Below are positions 1 through 5,275 of a stretch of 5,275 bases of DNA, in pieces. The translations under genes were made by a program, and so were the position numbers. Source of the DNA: a bacterium. GTDB lineage: Bacteria; Desulfobacterota; GWC2-55-46; S146-80; JALXFI01. Numbering within the stretch: the stretch's first letter is position 1; each line of letters opens with the position of its first letter. The stretch spans positions 1 to 5,275 of the forward strand of contig JALXFI010000012.1 in assembly GCA_027069035.1 (NCBI GenBank), read 5' to 3'. The notes beneath the pieces were generated by a model, which was not told where the DNA came from, did not search any database, and saw only the letters and a list, made by a program, of their open reading frames with translations.

Positions 1-452
1 GTGCTTAGACTGTATAAGACCCCGTTTATATTTAGTATCTTTATGCCCCATGGGTTCTTAAGAAAGTGTATCTTAAAACTTCGAATGCTCTCGGCGGGGT
101 AGTTGTCAATCATCATCTTAATTGCTCCGATATTATAGGCATTTATCCAGAATGCGATCTTTGTGTCTCGTGACGGAAGGCTTGCAGGGTCGAAGGCGGA
201 TAACTGTTTAAGCAGACGGGAATAATCGGATGCCGGGTCAAGAGATTCTTTGTGGATGCCGTCATAGTCTACAACATTTAGTGTAATACCGTGAATGGTT
301 TTATCCCTGTGCACGTATTTTTTAAGGATATTTGAGTATGTGCCGTAATCAAAATTTTTTGCATACGCAGTATTTGTAATGGCAAGGGATATAGTGCTGA
401 AAAGGACTGACAGAAAGATTTTTCTAAAACAGCTCACCGATAGTCTTAACAT
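1..452 (-). CDS. DUF547 domain protein with signal peptide, C-terminal part missing (window edge)
   Basis: This frame is open from an ATG at 452 to the left edge, giving 150 codons plus two bases, so the C-terminal part lies outside the window. Residues 1-31 look like a Sec signal peptide: basic residues (R3, R10, K11), a hydrophobic core around residues 12-25, and a likely signal peptidase I site after A-Y-A (29-31). No lipobox is visible. The mature part matches my knowledge of the DUF547 family (Pfam PF04784): an N-terminal segment containing YSNILKKYV (39-47), then the hallmark AFWINAYN (100-107), NYPAESI (117-123) and a KNPWGIKIL stretch (132-140). The family usually has about 250 residues and no firmly known activity; export to the periplasm is inferred from the signal peptide. 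The start is supported by a modest GGTG seven bases upstream. It lies 28 bases after the antiporter stop, so the two are probably co-transcribed. Family assignment is strong; function is unknown. Confidence 0.85.
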   Translation of the reverse strand, partial: MLRLSVSCFRKIFLSVLFSTISLAITNTAYAKNFDYGTYSNILKKYVHRDKTIHGITLNVVDYDGIHKESLDPASDYSRLLKQLSAFDPASLPSRDTKIAFWINAYNIGAIKMMIDNYPAESIRSFKIHFLKNPWGIKILNINGVLYSLS

Positions 453-480
453 GGTTTTACACCGTATCCTAATAATCGAT

Positions 481-1797
481 TTAAGCGATTGCCATCCCCT
501 CAACGTTGTTGAGAAGTGCTTTTACAATAACTATAAATACGCCTGTAAGTATCAGGTTTAAAGCCAGAGACAACATTGCAACCGTGATCATAGCCCCACC
601 GATACCGTATGACACCGATATTATCAAGACCCCCGCACCCACCTCGCCGCGGGGAAACATACCTACGGACAAGGCCAGCCGTTCCTTCCAATGGGCTTCT
701 TTTTGATAGCAGAATAGGGGGAAGAGCTTTCCGATATTTGAGAGCAGGGTGACAATAATTACATGTATAGTTATCCAACCCCAGCTCATAGGTAAAGTTT
801 CAAGGTTTAGAGACTTGCCCGGAAGAAGAGCCGAAGGGATCTCTGTTTTTTGATAACCGTCAGGGATGTAGGCATTGACGAGTTGCTGATCTATAGTATT
901 CAGCTCTTCTATGGTTATCTTGCCTGTAGAACCGGCAATGTCGACAACAGCAGGCATTGATAGACCGACCAGCAACATAAAGACAGTTGATACGATAAGC
1001 GTTGCTTGTTTTTCATTAGGTCTGTCAATGATATCCTCGTGTGGGTTAACGCCGGTATTGTTTATTGTCGTACTGTTGCGGGCAATTATACAACCGATTA
1101 CAAATGCCGGCAGCAGCACTTCAATATGTACTGGCACAACTTCGTCAATAAGCCTGCTTGAGTAGTATATTATCTCGGAGATCAAGGTGATCGATATGCT
1201 GTAGCCTATCGTCCATGACCATGTAATAGGGATGTGTATCCTGTGGAGGTAACGCCATGCTACCCATAAAAAGATGAACATCGGCACGGCAACTATTGCC
1301 AGTTGCCACTTCCAGCCTATCAGAAGGATCTGTAGAGGTATCATCAGCAGAACCGTATCAAGGTCATCGAATATGGCCAGTATCTTTATCTTTTGGTACA
1401 TCCATGTCGAGCCTAATCCCGCAGCCGCCAGCATGGCAAACAATACCCCTGCCGATGTTGGGGATGCAAATCGTGAGGCAAGCAAAGATTCCTTCCATGT
1501 ATTGAAATCATGGACGCCAGACAGAATGAATACGAAATAAAGGGCAACCAATACCCAGGGAAGCGCCGCCGCCGTAGCCGCCACTATGTAATCCCATCCG
1601 TATGACTTAAGTCTGCTTTTATCCAAATCAAACTCATATCCAACCCGGATCATGATGAACCCAAGTGCAATGGTTGTAAAGAGCTTTACTATATGTGAAA
1701 AAAGATCATAAGAATCAGAAGGGATAAATGAAGGTAATAATTGAGAAAAAATCAACCCTATGATCAAAAATCCGGAAAACAGTACAATATTCTTCAT
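481..1797 (-). CDS. Cation/proton antiporter, CPA (NhaP/KefB-like) membrane protein
   Basis: This 438-residue protein is mostly hydrophobic, with roughly a dozen membrane segments visible by eye from residue 3 to about 428. Family signs are ASPTSAGVLF (111-120), an acidic pair in AIFDDLD (141-147; D144-D145) at the place of the ion-binding ND/DD motif of CPA antiporters, LLVGLSMP (275-282), and FPRGEVGAG (381-389), matching the conserved basic/acidic segment of a late helix. The expected role is exchange of Na+ or K+ for H+ across the inner membrane. A DD pair is usually linked to electrogenic CPA2-type exchange, but the ion cannot be read from sequence. Residues 283-337 form a hydrophilic stretch between two membrane segments. 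No C-terminal TrkA-N or other regulatory domain is present. The ATG at 1797 is the first start after an in-frame stop at 1822-1824, yet it has no recognisable Shine-Dalgarno site. The DUF547 gene follows after 28 bases. Confidence 0.9.
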   Translation of the reverse strand: MKNIVLFSGFLIIGLIFSQLLPSFIPSDSYDLFSHIVKLFTTIALGFIMIRVGYEFDLDKSRLKSYGWDYIVAATAAALPWVLVALYFVFILSGVHDFNTWKESLLASRFASPTSAGVLFAMLAAAGLGSTWMYQKIKILAIFDDLDTVLLMIPLQILLIGWKWQLAIVAVPMFIFLWVAWRYLHRIHIPITWSWTIGYSISITLISEIIYYSSRLIDEVVPVHIEVLLPAFVIGCIIARNSTTINNTGVNPHEDIIDRPNEKQATLIVSTVFMLLVGLSMPAVVDIAGSTGKITIEELNTIDQQLVNAYIPDGYQKTEIPSALLPGKSLNLETLPMSWGWITIHVIIVTLLSNIGKLFPLFCYQKEAHWKERLALSVGMFPRGEVGAGVLIISVSYGIGGAMITVAMLSLALNLILTGVFIVIVKALLNNVEGMAIA

Positions 1798-1800
1798 AAA

Positions 1801-1823
1801 AATAGGGACAGCGACCGTTTTTT
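1801..1823. repeat. Possible fragment of a dispersed REP-like repeat
   Basis: The plus strand here contains GGGACAGCGACCGTTTTTT, directly upstream of the antiporter start. The motif resembles, from memory, dispersed sequences found near REP-associated (IS200-like) transposases in several environmental bacteria. Only one copy is in the window and no transposase is present, so the call rests on recollection. The rest of the 1798-1936 spacer is AT-rich, with no clear terminator and no promoter of good spacing. Confidence 0.2.
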
Positions 1824-1936
1824 ACCCTTTTCTACTCCAAAAAAATCGGCCTTATACGAAATAACTGATATTAGTCTGTAAAGGTTTTTTCTATAAACCA
1901 TTTTACTAACGGTATGAATATCTCCCAGAGGTGCTA

Positions 1937-2542
1937 TTATTCAGGCGATATGATTTCCACCTTCATCTCGATCCTTTCAAGAGGATTATCTCTTGCATCT
2001 CTGCGCTGAGAAACTATTTTATCAACCACATCCATTCCCTTTACGACCTTTCCGAATACCGTATACTTGCCGTCAAGGGAAGGGGTATCAGCAACACAGA
2101 TAAAAAACTGTGAACCGGCACTGTCCGGATTTGAAGAGCGGGCCATTGAAAGTGTGCCCCTCTTGTGCGGCCTCTTGTTAAATTCCGCTTTAACACTGTA
2201 GCCGGGGCCGCCCATACCGTACCGCAATTTATCCATCCCTTTTGTGTTTGGGTCGCCTCCCTGTATAACAAAACCCGGTATAACCCTGTGAAAAATAGTC
2301 CCGTTATAGAAACCTTTTTTACTTAACTCTATAAAGTTATTTACGTGGTTCGGCGCAACATCAGGGAAAAATTTAAGAGTTATATCGCCAAATTTTGTAT
2401 GTATCACTGCCCTGGTTTTTCCCATTGTCGCTATCTCCTTTTTAGAAAAGTTTCTGTGCCTTACCTCTCCGGCAAAAAGAAAGGCGCTTGTCAGGAAAAC
2501 AAAAATAGATATACAGGTAAACATAAGTGTTATTTTTTTCAT
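1937..2542 (-). CDS. Cyclophilin-type peptidyl-prolyl cis-trans isomerase with signal peptide
   Basis: The 201-residue protein catalyses cis-trans isomerisation of proline peptide bonds. Residues 1-24 form a signal peptide (two lysines, then a hydrophobic run, with possible cleavage after L-F-A), so the full-length form should be exported. The cyclophilin domain runs from about residue 43 to the end: GDITLKFFPDVAP (52-64), FHRVIPGFVIQGGD (84-97) and SAGSQFFI (141-148). Residues equivalent to human cyclophilin A R55, F60, Q63, Q111 and F113 are visible as R86, F91, Q94, Q145 and F147. The tryptophan that binds cyclosporin (W121 in CypA) is replaced by S155, so weak drug binding is expected. 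The ATG at 2542 has a GAGGTG site five bases upstream. An in-frame ATG at 2425 (M40) has an equally good site and would give a 162-residue cytosolic form, about the size of E. coli PpiB (164). The gene lies 55 bases after efp and is probably co-transcribed with it. Confidence 0.93.
   Translation of the reverse strand: MKKITLMFTCISIFVFLTSAFLFAGEVRHRNFSKKEIATMGKTRAVIHTKFGDITLKFFPDVAPNHVNNFIELSKKGFYNGTIFHRVIPGFVIQGGDPNTKGMDKLRYGMGGPGYSVKAEFNKRPHKRGTLSMARSSNPDSAGSQFFICVADTPSLDGKYTVFGKVVKGMDVVDKIVSQRRDARDNPLERIEMKVEIISPE
2435..2443 (-). promoter_or_regulatory. Internal Shine-Dalgarno site before M40 of the isomerase
   Basis: On the minus strand the isomerase codons for K34-K35-E36 read AAAAAGGAG. 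GGAG ends nine bases before the in-frame ATG of M40 (2425-2423). This is close to an ideal ribosome binding site, and it falls exactly at the junction between the export extension and the cyclophilin domain. It may drive a second, signal-less product. Use in the cell is not shown. Confidence 0.5.
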
Positions 2543-2543
2543 T

Positions 2544-2553
2544 TCCTCACCTC
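2544..2553 (-). promoter_or_regulatory. Ribosome binding site of the isomerase gene
   Basis: The minus strand reads GAGGTGAGGA just before the ATG at 2542. GAGGTG has five bases of spacing, which supports the upstream start that includes the signal peptide. The rest of the 55-base gap after efp is AT-rich and has no terminator-like hairpin. Confidence 0.6.
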
Positions 2554-2597
2554 ATATAATAAATAAGTTTTAGGTGTTACAGATCAATATAGAGCGG

Positions 2598-3158
2598 CTA
2601 CCGTACCCGTTCGATGTATCTGTTGTCACGTGTGTCGATCCTTATCGTTTCGCCGGCCTCTATAAAAGAGGGGATGTTGACAACAAGTCCCGTCTCGAGT
2701 GTCGCAGGTTTTAATGAACTTGATGCAGTGGCCCCCTTAAGGTGCGGCGGAGTCTCTTTTATCTCAAGCTCTATCACCATCGGCGGTTCTATTCCAACAG
2801 GATTGCCGTTATAGACCTCTATCTGAAACTTTACATTGGGTTTAAGGTAAAAGACGTTGTCTCCAAGCTCATCCTTTGTAATGGCGGTCTGCTCAAATGT
2901 CTCTGTGTTCATGAAGTAGTATTCATTACCTGTATTGTAAAGATACTCCACTTCATGTTGTTCCAGTGTAGCCCTTTTTACCTTTTCATCCGATCTGAAG
3001 CGGTACTCAATAGAGGCACCGGTGGCAAGATCCCTTAGTTTTGCCTGAACCATACCCCGTCCCTTTCCCGGCGTTACGTGTGTTAGAGAAAGGACTTTGC
3101 AAGGCGAATTGTTGTAGATTATGGTCATTCCCTCTTTTATCTGTGTAGCAACTATCAT
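2598..3158 (-). CDS. efp: Translation elongation factor P
   Basis: EF-P binds between the P and E sites of stalled ribosomes and helps form peptide bonds at consecutive prolines. The 186-residue protein has the usual length and three-domain order: an N-terminal KOW-like domain (about 1-62), a central OB domain (about 65-125, with EYLYNTGNEYYFMNTETFEQ at 71-90) and a C-terminal OB domain (about 128-186, with LKGATASSSLKPATLETGLVV at 140-160). The domain I tip loop is TPGKGRG (29-35), so the residue that enters the peptidyl-transferase centre is K32. Lysine excludes the EarP rhamnosylation route, which needs arginine. Whether EpmA-type lysylation, another modification or none applies cannot be told, because no modification gene is in the window. 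The ATG start has a strong GGAGGTG site eight bases upstream. The isomerase gene follows after 55 bases, and uvrB ends 232 bases upstream. Confidence 0.97.
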   Translation of the reverse strand: MIVATQIKEGMTIIYNNSPCKVLSLTHVTPGKGRGMVQAKLRDLATGASIEYRFRSDEKVKRATLEQHEVEYLYNTGNEYYFMNTETFEQTAITKDELGDNVFYLKPNVKFQIEVYNGNPVGIEPPMVIELEIKETPPHLKGATASSSLKPATLETGLVVNIPSFIEAGETIRIDTRDNRYIERVR

Positions 3159-3166
3159 ATCATATA

Positions 3167-3173
3167 CACCTCC
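3167..3173 (-). promoter_or_regulatory. Strong ribosome binding site of efp
   Basis: The minus strand reads GGAGGTG, ending eight bases before the efp ATG at 3158. A second ATG at 3163 sits only three bases from this site and opens a two-codon frame (ATG ATA TGA) whose stop overlaps the efp start. The spacing favours the efp start. Confidence 0.75.
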
Positions 3174-3219
3174 GCAAAAAATTAAAAGACTTATGCCGTA
3201 TCCATAATGTCATAAAACC

Positions 3220-3243
3220 CAAATCCCGCGATAGCGGGATTTG
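3220..3243 (-). terminator. Perfect 10-bp hairpin, candidate terminator between uvrB and efp
   Basis: The arms CAAATCCCGC (3220-3229) and GCGGGATTTG (3234-3243) are perfect reverse complements around a four-base loop. Read on the minus strand, the stem is followed by GGTTTTATG, a short and interrupted T tract. It may therefore end uvrB transcription about 150 bases after the stop codon, or act as a leader hairpin before efp. In the plus direction there is no T tract. The symmetry is certain; the terminator role is moderate. Confidence 0.5.
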
Positions 3244-3246
3244 AAA

Positions 3247-3280
3247 TACAGATAGAGTAACACTTGTCAGTGGATCTGTA
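3247..3280. repeat. Imperfect inverted repeat (7-bp outer, 4-bp inner stem)
   Basis: TACAGAT (3247-3253) pairs with ATCTGTA (3274-3280), and CACT (3261-3264) pairs with AGTG (3269-3272) around TGTC. The two stems are separated by an uneven internal loop of seven bases against one. It is weaker than the hairpins on either side and could be chance, but it lies only three bases from the perfect hairpin at 3220-3243. Confidence 0.35.
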
Positions 3281-3331
3281 CAATCATTTTTATTTTCATC
3301 AATTCTTTCCCGAATGTCTTAACCCTCAGCT

Positions 3332-3383
3332 TGCAGCGTGTTACCCAAAAACCTGAATCTGTTTTTGGGTGTTGCATGCTGCA
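3332..3383. repeat. Long two-part hairpin just downstream of uvrB
   Basis: The inner arms ACCCAAAAAC (3343-3352) and GTTTTTGGGT (3361-3370) are perfect over 10 bp with an eight-base loop. An outer stem TGCAGCGTG (3332-3340) pairs with CATGCTGCA (3375-3383), with one G-T wobble, across a two-against-four internal loop. Read after uvrB it begins seven bases past the stop codon. No T tract follows the outer stem on the minus strand, so it is not a standard terminator. It could protect the uvrB mRNA 3' end, act in attenuation, or be a dispersed palindromic repeat. The structure is plain; the role is unknown. Confidence 0.6.
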
Positions 3384-3390
3384 TCTTATC

Positions 3391-5275
3391 CTATGCTATC
3401 TCCAACTCCGTTTCTTCAAGGCTTTTTATCCTGTCTCTAAGCCGGGCTGCCTTTTCAAACTCCAGTTTTTTAGCAGCCTCTTTCATATCCTGTTTAAGCG
3501 CTGCAATGTCCTTCTTGATGGCTCCCGAAGTCATGTACTTTTCATGGTTCTCTTTGATCTCCGGTATTGGGGAATAATCCTTTTCATACACCGTTGTGAT
3601 AAGCTCCTTGATTGAGCTTTTTATACTTTCAGGGGTGATACCCATCTTCTTATTGTATTCTTCCTGAAGTTTTCTTCTACGCATGGTTTCATCGATTGCA
3701 TTCTTCATTGAGGATGTCATAGAGCCGGCATACATAATGACCCTGCCGTTTATATTTCTTGATGCCCTGCCACATGTCTGTATAAGAGAGGTTTCAGAGC
3801 GCAGAAAACCCTCTTTATCCGCATCCAATATGGCGACAAGCGAAACCTCCGGTATATCGAGCCCTTCTCTCAAAAGGTTTATTCCTATAAGGACATCGAA
3901 CTTGCCGAGCCTCAAGTCCCTTATTATCTCTATTCGTTCAAGGGTATTGACATCCGAATGGAGATATTTAACCTTTACCCCGAGTTTTGTATAATAAGAG
4001 GCAAGGTCTTCGGCCATCCGTTTGGTAAGGGTTGTGACAAGCGTCCTTTCTTTTGTTTCCGCCCGTTTTCTTATCTCATACAAAAGATCATCTATCTGTC
4101 CGTCCGCAGGGCGTACTTCGATTGCCGGATCGGTAAGGCCGGTAGGCCTTATGATCTGTTCGACTATATGCCCCTTTGATCTTTCAATCTCATAAGGAGA
4201 CGGCGTGGCGGAGACGTATATAACTCTCCCTATCCTTTCTTCAAATTCATCAAATTTAAGCGGCCTGTTGTCAAGCGCCGATGGAAGCCTGAAACCATAT
4301 TCAACAAGGGTTTTTTTCCTTGACCGGTCGCCTTTGTACATTCCGCCGATCTGGGGTATCGATATATGGCTTTCGTCTATAAACAGGATAAAATCTTTAG
4401 GAAAGTAGTCGAGCAGTGTGTATGGCGGCTCTCCCTGCGACCTGCCGTCAAGATGCCTCGAATAGTTTTCTATCCCGGGGCAAAAGCCCATCTCTTCCAT
4501 TAGTTCCAGGTCAAAAAGTATCCTCTGCTCAAGCCTTTTTGCCTCAATCTGCGCCCCGCTGTTGATGAGTTCCTCAAGCCTCTCCCGAAGTTCTTCCCGT
4601 ATAGCTTCTATCGCCGACTTGGTCCTGTCTTCAGGCACAACATAGTGGCTTGCGGGGTGTATGACCAACTTGTTAAAACGTCCCAGTGTTCTGCCTGTAA
4701 GTGGGTCTATCTCTGAGATCCTGTCTATATAATCGCCAAAGAACTCAATCCTCAATGCCCGCTCATCTTCGTAAACAGGAAACACTTCAACGACATCCCC
4801 CATTACCCTGAACCTGCCGCGGCAAAAATCATGATCCCCTCTCTCATACTGCATGTTTACAAGCGAGGCAAGCAGTTTATCCCTTTGGGCATTCATGCCC
4901 GCATATACATAAAGATGCATGCCGCCGTAATCCTCTGGCGAGCCTATGCCGTAAATACAGGATACGGAAGAAACTATGATTACATCCCTGCGCGTAAGAA
5001 GAGAATGGGTTGCCGAATGTCTTAGTTTATCTATCTCGTCATTGATTGAGGCGTCTTTTTCGATATAAGTGTCTGTCGTTGGAATATATGCTTCCGGCTG
5101 GTAGTAGTCGTAGTAGCTTACAAAATACTCTACGGCATTGTCAGGAAACAGCTCCTTAAACTCGCTGTAAAGCTGGGCAGCAAGGGTCTTGTTGGGGGCC
5201 ATGACAAGGGCTGGACGCCCTGCTTTTTCTATGATATTTGCCATGGTAAAGGTCTTGCCCGAACCTGTTACACCA
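3391..5275 (-). CDS. uvrB: Excinuclease ABC subunit B (UvrB), N-terminus cut off by window edge
   Basis: UvrB is the damage-verifying helicase-like subunit of nucleotide excision repair. It is loaded by UvrA and then recruits the UvrC nuclease. The frame is open to the right edge and gives 627 residues. It begins inside the Walker A motif (GVTGSGKTFT, fragment residues 1-10), so by comparison with E. coli UvrB only about 38 N-terminal residues are missing; the ATG at 5244 is internal and is not the start. Visible in order are MAPNKTLAAQLY (25-36), the DNA-clamping beta-hairpin region SYYDYYQPEAYIP (53-65), DESH (300-303, Walker B), YVSATP (353-358), TTLTKRMAEDL (414-424), GINLLREGLDIPEVSLVAIL (464-483), motif VI QTCGRASRN (499-507), and a C-terminal UVR motif (about 585-620, LEFEKAARLRDRI) that contacts UvrC. 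Motif VI differs slightly from the common QT-x-GRAARN. The gene ends with TAG and is followed by hairpins. Confidence 0.98.
   Translation of the reverse strand, partial: GVTGSGKTFTMANIIEKAGRPALVMAPNKTLAAQLYSEFKELFPDNAVEYFVSYYDYYQPEAYIPTTDTYIEKDASINDEIDKLRHSATHSLLTRRDVIIVSSVSCIYGIGSPEDYGGMHLYVYAGMNAQRDKLLASLVNMQYERGDHDFCRGRFRVMGDVVEVFPVYEDERALRIEFFGDYIDRISEIDPLTGRTLGRFNKLVIHPASHYVVPEDRTKSAIEAIREELRERLEELINSGAQIEAKRLEQRILFDLELMEEMGFCPGIENYSRHLDGRSQGEPPYTLLDYFPKDFILFIDESHISIPQIGGMYKGDRSRKKTLVEYGFRLPSALDNRPLKFDEFEERIGRVIYVSATPSPYEIERSKGHIVEQIIRPTGLTDPAIEVRPADGQIDDLLYEIRKRAETKERTLVTTLTKRMAEDLASYYTKLGVKVKYLHSDVNTLERIEIIRDLRLGKFDVLIGINLLREGLDIPEVSLVAILDADKEGFLRSETSLIQTCGRASRNINGRVIMYAGSMTSSMKNAIDETMRRRKLQEEYNKKMGITPESIKSSIKELITTVYEKDYSPIPEIKENHEKYMTSGAIKKDIAALKQDMKEAAKKLEFEKAARLRDRIKSLEETELEIA

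Noticed and set aside
500..778. Second minus-strand frame of 92 codons inside the antiporter gene
   Set aside because: It overlaps the conserved C-terminal helices of the antiporter in another frame and has an Arg/Gly/Tyr-rich composition typical of an out-of-frame translation.
1864..1875. Near-palindrome ACTGATATTAGT in the isomerase-antiporter spacer, a possible operator
   Set aside because: Twelve bases with one mismatched pair in AT-rich DNA is easily chance, and there is no second copy.
1851..1882. Possible promoter for the antiporter (TTTACA and TATAAG on the minus strand)
   Set aside because: The two boxes are 20 bases apart, too far for a normal sigma-70 promoter; at 17 bases the -10 is a poor TCGTAT.
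2531..2542. Run of seven adenines after the isomerase start codon as a slippage site
   Set aside because: Lys-Lys-Ile after Met is ordinary for a signal peptide and no alternative frame of interest opens from it.
2548..2579. CACCT / AGGTG pairing that could hide the isomerase ribosome binding site
   Set aside because: Only five base pairs closing a loop of about 20 AT-rich bases; too weak to claim regulation.
3319..3384. A 21-codon minus-strand frame starting MQHATPKNRF, nine bases past the uvrB stop codon
   Set aside because: It runs through both arms of the long hairpin, so its codons are dictated by the palindrome, and its AGGA site is only four bases from the ATG. No family resemblance.
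4831..5025. Plus-strand open frames opposite uvrB (and similar ones opposite the other genes)
   Set aside because: They lie wholly antisense to strongly supported genes, have no recognisable domains and look like reading-frame shadows.
5242..5244. ATG at 5244 as the start of uvrB
   Set aside because: The frame continues upstream through GVTGSGKTFT, the Walker A motif, to the window edge, so this ATG is internal.

Overview
The window is a moderately AT-rich stretch of bacterial chromosome in which all five recognisable genes lie on the minus strand. Read in the direction of transcription (right to left) they are: uvrB (start cut off by the right edge), efp, a secreted cyclophilin-type peptidyl-prolyl isomerase, a CPA-type cation/proton antiporter, and a DUF547 protein with a signal peptide (end cut off by the left edge). 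Two of the five proteins begin with Sec-type signal peptides and one is an integral membrane transporter. This points to a free-living Gram-negative-type bacterium. The style of EF-P, UvrB and DUF547 suggests Nitrospirota or the former Deltaproteobacteria, but that placement is an impression from memory, not a computed result.

Layout: 3391-5275 uvrB; 3159-3390 a 232-nt spacer rich in inverted repeats; 2598-3158 efp with a strong Shine-Dalgarno site; 2543-2597 a short spacer with the isomerase ribosome binding site; 1937-2542 the isomerase; 1798-1936 a 139-nt spacer; 481-1797 the antiporter; 453-480 a 28-nt gap; 1-452 the DUF547 gene. By spacing, efp and the isomerase form one likely transcription unit, and the antiporter and DUF547 gene form another. 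uvrB is probably separate because of the hairpins after it. No gap between genes exceeds 300 bases. No tRNA, rRNA, CRISPR array, insertion sequence or phage gene was seen.

The genes do not form one pathway. uvrB is DNA repair, efp is translation of proline-rich proteins, the isomerase is proline isomerisation in protein folding, the antiporter is ion and pH homeostasis, and DUF547 is unknown. I see no new defence or mobile system here. The most interesting signals are small: an internal start with a near-perfect ribosome binding site in the isomerase gene, which could give secreted and cytosolic forms; a run of three inverted repeats between uvrB and efp; and an antiporter start codon with no Shine-Dalgarno site lying against a sequence that looks like a dispersed repeat.
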